Source of the DNA: Acidobacteria bacterium 13_2_20CM_57_17
Lineage (GTDB): Bacteria > Acidobacteriota > Terriglobia > Acidiferrales > UBA7541
NCBI GenBank assembly: GCA_001914785.1
Contig: MNDE01000099.1
Span: 1-48,037 of the forward strand
DNA length: 48,037 bases
Direction: 5' to 3'
Under the pieces are notes generated by a model that worked only from the letters and a program-made list of their open reading frames with translations, was not told the origin of the DNA and searched no databases. Positions 43,106 through 48,037 of the stretch are shown piece by piece (positions within the stretch are counted from its first letter, which is position 1; each line of letters starts with the position of its first letter). A program made the translations under genes and the position numbers.

Positions 43106-44716
43106 ATGAACAGTTCAAAAAACGGTCTTCGACGAATGCTTCACTGGCGTGGGTTATGCGACATTCTCGTTGCGTCGCTTGCGTTCACGTGGCCTGCTGC
43201 TGGTCAAACCAAAGCGGCGCGATCCTCGGCCACGCCGGCAAGTTTGGAGCAGCGCGCGGAAGCCAACCTCAAAGTCGCACGAGAAAATCCGCTGCAGCTT
43301 CGCCAGTTTCTGCTCAAGATGCCGAAGGGCGGCGACCTGCACAATCACCTGAGCGGAGCGGTGTACGCGGAATCGTGGATCCGTGCGGGAGCGGAGGATC
43401 ATCTGTGCGTGGACGTTGCGAAGCTGGCGTTTACGAAGCCGCCAGCGGCGTCCAGCGGCGGAGTCGAGCAGAATGCGTGCGGCGAGGGCAAGGTTCCCGC
43501 TGAGACTGCGTTCAAGGATCAGAAATTGTACGACGCGCTGGTGGATGCGTTTTCGATGCGGGGGTTTGTTCCGTCGCCGGGCGTAACCGGGCACGATCAT
43601 TTTTTCGACACGTTTTCGAAATTTGGAGGGACGGATCACCGGCACACCGGCGAGTGGATTGATGAGGTGGCGACGCGCGCGGCGGCGCAAAATGAACAGT
43701 ACCTGGAGCTGATGCACACGCCGGACTTCAGCCATACCGCGGCGATCGCCAAAGAAATCGGCTGGCGTGAAGACTTCGGGCAATTGCGCGAGGCGTTGCT
43801 GGCGCGAGGACTGCGCGACGACGTGGCCGTCGCCAAAACCGGCGTGAACGAAGCCGAAGAATTGCGGGCGAAGCGAGAGCACTGCGGGCAAGCGGATGCG
43901 GCTGCGGCGTGCAACGTTCAGGTCCGCTATATTTGCCAGGTGCTGCGCGGCTTTCCCAAGGAGCAGGTGTTCGCGCAAACGCTGCTGTGCTTTGAGACGG
44001 CTTCGGCTAACGCGCGATTTGTGGCCGTCAACCTGGTGATGCCGGAGGACGGGTACACGGCGATGAACGACTATGCGCTGCACATGCGCATGGTTGGATT
44101 TCTTCGCGGGCTGTATCCGAAGATTCATGTGAGCCTGCACGCCGGGGAGATTGCGCCGGGCCTGGTTCCCTACGAAGGGCTGTGCTGCCACGTGCGGCTG
44201 GCGGTGGAGGAAGGTCATGCGGAACGCATCGGCCACGGCGTGGACGTGATGTATGAGAATCATCCGCACGCGCTGCTAAAAGAGATGGCCGCGAAACACG
44301 TGATGGTGGAAATCAGCCTGACGAGCAACGACTTGATCCTTGGCGTGAGCGGCAAGGAGCATCCCTTCCTGATGTACAAAATGTTTGGCGTACCGATGGC
44401 GCTGGCAACGGACGATGAAGGCGTTTCGCGGATTGACTTGACGCACGAATACGTGCGTGCGGTCGAGAGCTATGACCTGCACTATGCGGACCTGAAGCGG
44501 ATGGCGCGTACGAGCGTGGAGCACAGCTTTCTGCCCGGCGAGAGCTTGTGGAGCGCGCCGGATGCGCTCACTCGCGCGGTTGCGCCGTGCTCGCGCGATA
44601 TTCTCGGCGCAGAAAAACCTTCGTCCGGGTGCGCGGCGTTCTTGAAGGGCAGCGAGAGAGCGCAGCAACAGTGGGAGCTGGAGCGGAGGCTCCACGCATT
44701 TGAAGCGCAGCTTTGA
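43106..44716 (+). CDS. Secreted adenosine deaminase-like enzyme
   Basis: This 536-residue protein starts with a signal peptide (ILVASLAFTWPAAGQ) and belongs to the adenosine deaminase superfamily with an ADGF-like size. Zinc ligands and catalytic residues are present: H79 and H81 in DLHNHLSG, the His and Glu of SLHAGE, H in RIGHGVDV and the Asp pair in ATDDEG. An insertion rich in Cys (about 110-140) is unusual and could form disulphides. ATG 43106 with GGGAGAAG upstream is chosen; the frame begins at 43016. Outside the cytoplasm it would turn adenosine into inosine, feeding NUP, the purine permease and the xanthine dehydrogenase operon. Confidence 0.9.
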   Translation: MNSSKNGLRRMLHWRGLCDILVASLAFTWPAAGQTKAARSSATPASLEQRAEANLKVARENPLQLRQFLLKMPKGGDLHNHLSGAVYAESWIRAGAEDHLCVDVAKLAFTKPPAASSGGVEQNACGEGKVPAETAFKDQKLYDALVDAFSMRGFVPSPGVTGHDHFFDTFSKFGGTDHRHTGEWIDEVATRAAAQNEQYLELMHTPDFSHTAAIAKEIGWREDFGQLREALLARGLRDDVAVAKTGVNEAEELRAKREHCGQADAAAACNVQVRYICQVLRGFPKEQVFAQTLLCFETASANARFVAVNLVMPEDGYTAMNDYALHMRMVGFLRGLYPKIHVSLHAGEIAPGLVPYEGLCCHVRLAVEEGHAERIGHGVDVMYENHPHALLKEMAAKHVMVEISLTSNDLILGVSGKEHPFLMYKMFGVPMALATDDEGVSRIDLTHEYVRAVESYDLHYADLKRMARTSVEHSFLPGESLWSAPDALTRAVAPCSRDILGAEKPSSGCAAFLKGSERAQQQWELERRLHAFEAQL

Positions 44717-44730
44717 GTTGGCAGTCGCAA

Positions 44731-46287
44731 CTAGGCCGTTTTGACGTTGACGGTAGCCACCGACAGGCGCGGCAAATCCATCCTGAGCCGGGACCCGTCC
44801 AAAGCAACCGCGTGCGTTTGAGGAAGAAGTCGATTGGGATTCTCAAACGTGTTGCAGGCATTCCAATCGGGATCGTGAAGGATCTGGGCCTTCGCTTCCT
44901 TCGCCGTACTTCCCTGGAGAGCGCAGTCGATTTCAAAGTCGGCATCGTGACGCGGATTCACAAAGGAGACGACCAGTTCGTTCTGTGCTTTGGAGGCCGA
45001 GACGGAGACGGCTAACGGAGACGAATCTTGCGTCTCCACGCGCACGGCGGTTTTGGAGCGGTGAGGCTTGAAAAGAGCGAAGGCGTGATAGGTCGAGGTG
45101 CGAATGCAGGACTTGCCTTCAGAGCCGTCAGTAAGCAAGAGGGATTGCAACACGTTTACGATCTGCGCGATGTTGCACATGAACAGTTTGTCGGCCTGGC
45201 GATTGAAAATATTGAGGCCAAGACCGGCGGCAACGGCGCTGCGCATGGTGCTCTGCATCCAAAGTTTCCCATAACGCTTTTCGTCTTCCTCTGGAATTTT
45301 GTCCCACACGCCCCATTCGTCGAGAATCAGGCCGATTTTGTGGCCGTCACGGTAACTGTCGAGGAGCGCTCTTTGTTCGGTGACGGCATCTTCCACTCGC
45401 TTGAATATGGAGAGTTGCTGGCCCACGTGGTCGGCGGTGAATTCCGTGGCGCGGTCGGGGCCGCCTTCGTAATAGTGCATCGAAATGCCACCGGGGGCGC
45501 CGCCTTCAAGCGTATCCATGAAACCGCGCGTCCACTTGCGATCGTTTCCGTTGGGTCCGCTGGCCACGAGAAACGGCTTGGTCCCGCCAAATTCGCGAAG
45601 GTACACGGAGAATTGCCGGTACAAAGTGCCGTAGACCTCGGGACGCATCCATCCGCCGCATCCCCAATTTTCATTGCCGACGCCCCAATAGCGCACTTGA
45701 AAGGGCTCGGCAGCGCCGTTCTTTATGCGTTCTTCCGCAAGGGTGCTTCCCGAGGGCATGTTGCAGTACTCGATCCAATCCCTTAGCTCGCGCGGAGAAC
45801 CACTTCCAACATTGCCGGCGAGATAGGGCTCGGCGCCGAGCAGGCGGCACAGACCGATAAATTCATGAGTGCCAAAGCTCCCATCTTCGATGTAGCGGCC
45901 CCAATGGATATTCACGCGCTTGGGCCGCTGCTCAACTGGACCGATGCCGTCACGCCAATGGTAATCGTCGGCATAACAGCCTCCGGGCCACCGCAGAACG
46001 GGCACGCCGAGTTCCCGGAGGTAATCCACTGCTTGCTTGCGGTAGCCATCGATATTGGGAACCGGCGATTTCTTGCCGACCCACAAACCGCCGTAAACAC
46101 AAGAGCCAAGATGCTCGGCAAAATGACCGTGAAATTCAGGGCGAACGACGCCAATTTCCGCGTCAGCGCGCACGACAATTTTCTGCGCGGCTGAGGAGGC
46201 GGCAAGCAAGCCTCTGGGAATGAGTGCCGAGAGCGAGAGAGCTGCGGAGCTTCCGACGAATTGCCGGCGCGATAGTTGTGGAATCAC
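44731..46287 (-). CDS. Tat-exported alpha-L-arabinofuranosidase, GH51
   Basis: The 518-residue glycosidase releases L-arabinofuranose from hemicellulose and arabinan. The N terminus VIPQLSRRQFVGSSAALSLS is a twin-arginine signal. GH51 catalytic residues are seen: acid/base Glu in WGVGNENWGCGG (E206) and nucleophile Glu in ILDEWGVWD (E324). GHFAEHLGSCVYGGLWVG and LRWPGGCYADDYHWRD are family hallmarks. I choose GTG 46287, behind GAGG; a TTG at 46329 would overlap the isomerase gene by 16 bases. It is cotranscribed after the isomerase-family gene. Most GH51 enzymes are cytoplasmic, so Tat export is noteworthy. Confidence 0.93.
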   Translation of the reverse strand: MIPQLSRRQFVGSSAALSLSALIPRGLLAASSAAQKIVVRADAEIGVVRPEFHGHFAEHLGSCVYGGLWVGKKSPVPNIDGYRKQAVDYLRELGVPVLRWPGGCYADDYHWRDGIGPVEQRPKRVNIHWGRYIEDGSFGTHEFIGLCRLLGAEPYLAGNVGSGSPRELRDWIEYCNMPSGSTLAEERIKNGAAEPFQVRYWGVGNENWGCGGWMRPEVYGTLYRQFSVYLREFGGTKPFLVASGPNGNDRKWTRGFMDTLEGGAPGGISMHYYEGGPDRATEFTADHVGQQLSIFKRVEDAVTEQRALLDSYRDGHKIGLILDEWGVWDKIPEEDEKRYGKLWMQSTMRSAVAAGLGLNIFNRQADKLFMCNIAQIVNVLQSLLLTDGSEGKSCIRTSTYHAFALFKPHRSKTAVRVETQDSSPLAVSVSASKAQNELVVSFVNPRHDADFEIDCALQGSTAKEAKAQILHDPDWNACNTFENPNRLLPQTHAVALDGSRLRMDLPRLSVATVNVKTA

Positions 46288-46313
46288 GGTGATCCTCGTG
46301 GCGTCCAAGGCGG

Positions 46314-47738
46314 TCACGACTTGTGCCAATACATGTCCCAGCCAAGATAACGGCTGGTGGCTTCATGAACGGCCGACGCGACCGATGAAAAATTTGCTGC
46401 CACGTGATGTTCGAACCCGCGTTCGCAGATGTAGCGGAGAAGTTTCTGCAATTGAGGAATATGCACGACGCCGGCGCCGCCAAAGGTTTCGAGCGAATCG
46501 TCGGTAAAATTTCCTTCGCCGACGTAGCCGCGAATTTTTCCTTCACGATCGTCGGTCGAGACGCGGACAAAACTCATGGGGCCGGCCTTGACTCTGCCCA
46601 CGCAGGTGCCAAAGGTGTTTTCCTTGCCCACTGTCCCGGCGATGATCTCCTGAAAGTCCATGCGCACATCCTTGAAAAAGTGCTTGGGAAGATTGCTGCA
46701 GTGAAAACAGACAGCTTTGTCGGGATCGTCTGCGTAATTGTTATTCCAGTCGAGCAGCGCACTGGGAGTTTCGGAAGCCAGGCGCAGCGCGTGCATGCCA
46801 ACCACGCCGGCAATATCGACTTCGCAGGCGCTGGACATGCCTTCGTTGCTCATCATGCTCATCACGGTGCAGGGGACGACACCAAAATATTCTTCTAGAG
46901 AAGTCCAGCACTGAATGGCGCTGATGATCACGTCGGTGTCCTGCATCCAGCCGTCGATCACCGCGCCGAGCTTGGACATCTTGAGGAGGGCAGCGTCTGG
47001 AATGCTCTGCGTGGAAACATATTTGCGGATGGATTGGAGTTTCTTCTGCGCGGCGGAGTCGTCGTCTTTCATGCGCGCGATGCGCCCGAGAATCTCGGAA
47101 AGGTCAATAGTTTCGACGGAGATTCCGTTGGCTTCGAGGATCTTTTCGCTGTAGCGCACAGTGTTGAACGCTGCGGGCCGCGCGCCGATTGCGCCGATGC
47201 GTAAGCGTCGCAAGCCCTTCACCACGCGGCAAACACCGAGGAACCAATCGAGGTCGCGGCGGAACGTGTCCGACTGCGGCAACTCGGTGTGGAGTGTTGT
47301 CAACGAATAGGGAATTCCATATTGCGAGAGATTGTTGCAGGCGGACATCTTGCCGCAGAAACTATCGCGGCGGTCGCGGATGGTCATACGACCTGGTGTG
47401 TCAGGCGTGGCCTGAATCAGGATTGGCACAGAGAGACCAGCCATCCGCAGCGTATCGGCAATAGCTCGCTCGTCGCCGAAGTTCGGGAGAGTGACAACAA
47501 TCCCGTCGATTGCTTCGCGGTGCTGCTTGAACAAGTCCGCGCAGCGGCGCGCTTCCTCGCGCGTTTCCACGGCGCCAAACTTTGATTCTGCTTCGCTGAG
47601 CGCGACGACCTTCACTCCTGCGGACTCGAGCGATGTGCGCATTTCCTGATGCCCAGAGCGCGCCAGATGATCGGGGAAGAATCCACGATTCCCCACGATC
47701 ATCCCGAGTGTCATTTGACGTTTCGCTGCCTCGCTCAT
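46314..47738 (-). CDS. L-fucose/L-arabinose isomerase-family protein
   Basis: The 474-residue protein has the fucose/arabinose isomerase fold: an N-terminal Rossmann-like domain (LGMIVGNRGFFPDHLARSG; IDGIVVTLPNFGDERAI) and a catalytic domain with MSNEGMSSACEVDIAGVVGMHAL. The latter supplies the conserved metal-binding Glu and Asp, with a probable third ligand His in HHVAANFSS near the end. It is not close to canonical AraA (about 500 residues with different motifs). It forms an operon with the GH51 arabinofuranosidase and carries an operator shared with araD, so I infer that it isomerises L-arabinose to L-ribulose. Fucose or another sugar is possible. ATG 47738 has AAGGAAAG upstream. Confidence 0.85.
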   Translation of the reverse strand: MSEAAKRQMTLGMIVGNRGFFPDHLARSGHQEMRTSLESAGVKVVALSEAESKFGAVETREEARRCADLFKQHREAIDGIVVTLPNFGDERAIADTLRMAGLSVPILIQATPDTPGRMTIRDRRDSFCGKMSACNNLSQYGIPYSLTTLHTELPQSDTFRRDLDWFLGVCRVVKGLRRLRIGAIGARPAAFNTVRYSEKILEANGISVETIDLSEILGRIARMKDDDSAAQKKLQSIRKYVSTQSIPDAALLKMSKLGAVIDGWMQDTDVIISAIQCWTSLEEYFGVVPCTVMSMMSNEGMSSACEVDIAGVVGMHALRLASETPSALLDWNNNYADDPDKAVCFHCSNLPKHFFKDVRMDFQEIIAGTVGKENTFGTCVGRVKAGPMSFVRVSTDDREGKIRGYVGEGNFTDDSLETFGGAGVVHIPQLQKLLRYICERGFEHHVAANFSSVASAVHEATSRYLGWDMYWHKS

Positions 47739-47884
47739 AAGCCTTCTTTCCTTGAGAAGAACCGGCAGGTAAGAATACCGCAGCGCCGCCGCGACAGCAC
47801 CCTCCGCCACTTTACCGAGAGCGAAGGCACACGGCAGTTATCGGCTGCGGGCAGGCCGCAAAAAAAATCATAATTTACGCATAC

Positions 47885-47898
47885 TGTAAACGGTTACA
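47885..47898 (-). promoter_or_regulatory. LacI-type operator at the isomerase-GH51 promoter
   Basis: TGTAAACGGTTACA is symmetric at 12 of 14 positions and fits the LacI/CcpA-type operator pattern TGnnAnCGnTnnCA. It lies across the predicted transcript start of the isomerase gene, the classical position for a repressor. It shares 11 of 14 bases with the araD operator at 21773-21786. Confidence 0.65.
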
Positions 47899-47903
47899 TT
47901 CGG

Positions 47904-47933
47904 ACGATATTTCCGAGGTGAGTCCGTTGTCAA
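47904..47933 (-). promoter_or_regulatory. Promoter for the isomerase-GH51 operon
   Basis: On the minus strand TTGACA (47933-47928) is a perfect -35 box and TATCGT (47909-47904) an acceptable -10, spaced 18 nt. The predicted start near 47897 falls inside the LacI-type operator, leaving a leader of about 160 nt. Confidence 0.55.
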
Positions 47934-48037
47934 GAGGAATTGAACGCTTGCCCTCCCCCAGTTTCAGGGCTGTTTTTTATGCGCGGGGTCTTGACAACGT
48001 GGTATCGGTTGTTGTTTCATGTGTTTGGATGAAACGC

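Noticed and set aside
43154..44269. 371-codon minus-strand frame opposite adenosine deaminase
   Set aside because: Arg/His-rich shadow of a gene with intact zinc ligands on the plus strand.
1..48037. Search by eye for tRNA, rRNA, CRISPR arrays, transposases and integrases
   Set aside because: No cloverleaf, repeat-spacer array or recombinase motif could be supported; the lower-GC dGTPase region shows no attachment-site repeats.

Overview
The window is bacterial chromosome with dense coding, a GC content of roughly 58-60 % by eye, and short operons with ATGA/GTGA start-stop overlaps. Gene style points to a soil Acidobacteriota. The signs are a CadC-type winged-helix/TPR protein, a glycine-zipper lipoprotein, many secreted sugar enzymes and frequent TTG/GTG starts. 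The taxonomic call is inference. No tRNA, rRNA, CRISPR array, transposase or origin was seen.

Layout. (1) 0-7.4 kb: the 5' part of a membrane PAS sensor (minus), a glycine-zipper lipoprotein, a MacB-like ABC exporter pair, a membrane-anchored di-haem peroxidase-like cytochrome (minus) and a winged-helix/TPR regulator. (2) 7.36-8.0 kb: an intergenic region with a very short promoter-terminator unit and one copy (R1) of a 111-nt palindromic dispersed repeat. (3) 8.0-15.2 kb: beta-ketoadipate genes pcaF and pcaD, a small unknown gene, a GntR/UTRA regulator with nagB, a sirohaem/tetrapyrrole group (Met8-like dehydrogenase, a truncated SUMT, convergent hemD) and a PilZ protein. (4) 15.2-24.1 kb, all minus: galK-galT, then araD - sodium/sugar symporter - small membrane protein - araB - leaderless sugar-binding-fold protein - secreted galM. 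(5) 24.3-34.3 kb, all plus: allB, then a tightly coupled nine-gene operon (xdh x3, uraD, hiuH, puuD, allC, allE, uah). On paper this takes xanthine to glyoxylate and ammonia by the plant-like ureide route. (6) 34.3-37.5 kb: repeat copy R2 (inverted relative to R1), a minus-strand terminator, and a two-gene minus operon of lower GC encoding a dGTPase-family HD hydrolase and a small protein resembling an archaeo-eukaryotic primase core. This looks like a transferred, defence-like island. (7) 37.5-44.7 kb: a membrane protein, a DUF4038/apiosidase-like lipoprotein, a zinc-ribbon protein, an NCS2 purine permease, a secreted NUP-family protein and a secreted adenosine deaminase. (8) 44.7-48.0 kb, minus: an L-fucose/L-arabinose-isomerase-family enzyme and a Tat-exported GH51 arabinofuranosidase.

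How the genes fit together. Two catabolic themes dominate. Plant-polysaccharide sugars: GH51 releases arabinose outside the cytoplasm, the symporter imports it, and the isomerase-family protein (in place of a missing canonical araA), AraB and AraD convert it to xylulose-5-phosphate. GalM, GalK and GalT handle galactose. The two arabinose loci, 26 kb apart, share a LacI-type operator motif (TGTAArCGrTTACr), which suggests one regulon. Purines: secreted adenosine deaminase and NUP process nucleosides outside the cytoplasm, the NCS2 permease imports bases, and the large operon burns xanthine/urate to glyoxylate while releasing nitrogen.

The best candidates for new biology are the dGTPase/primase-like pair, the palindromic repeat family, the shared arabinose operator, the leaderless binding protein inside the ara operon, the PuuD without its cytochrome domain, and the SUMT fragment.
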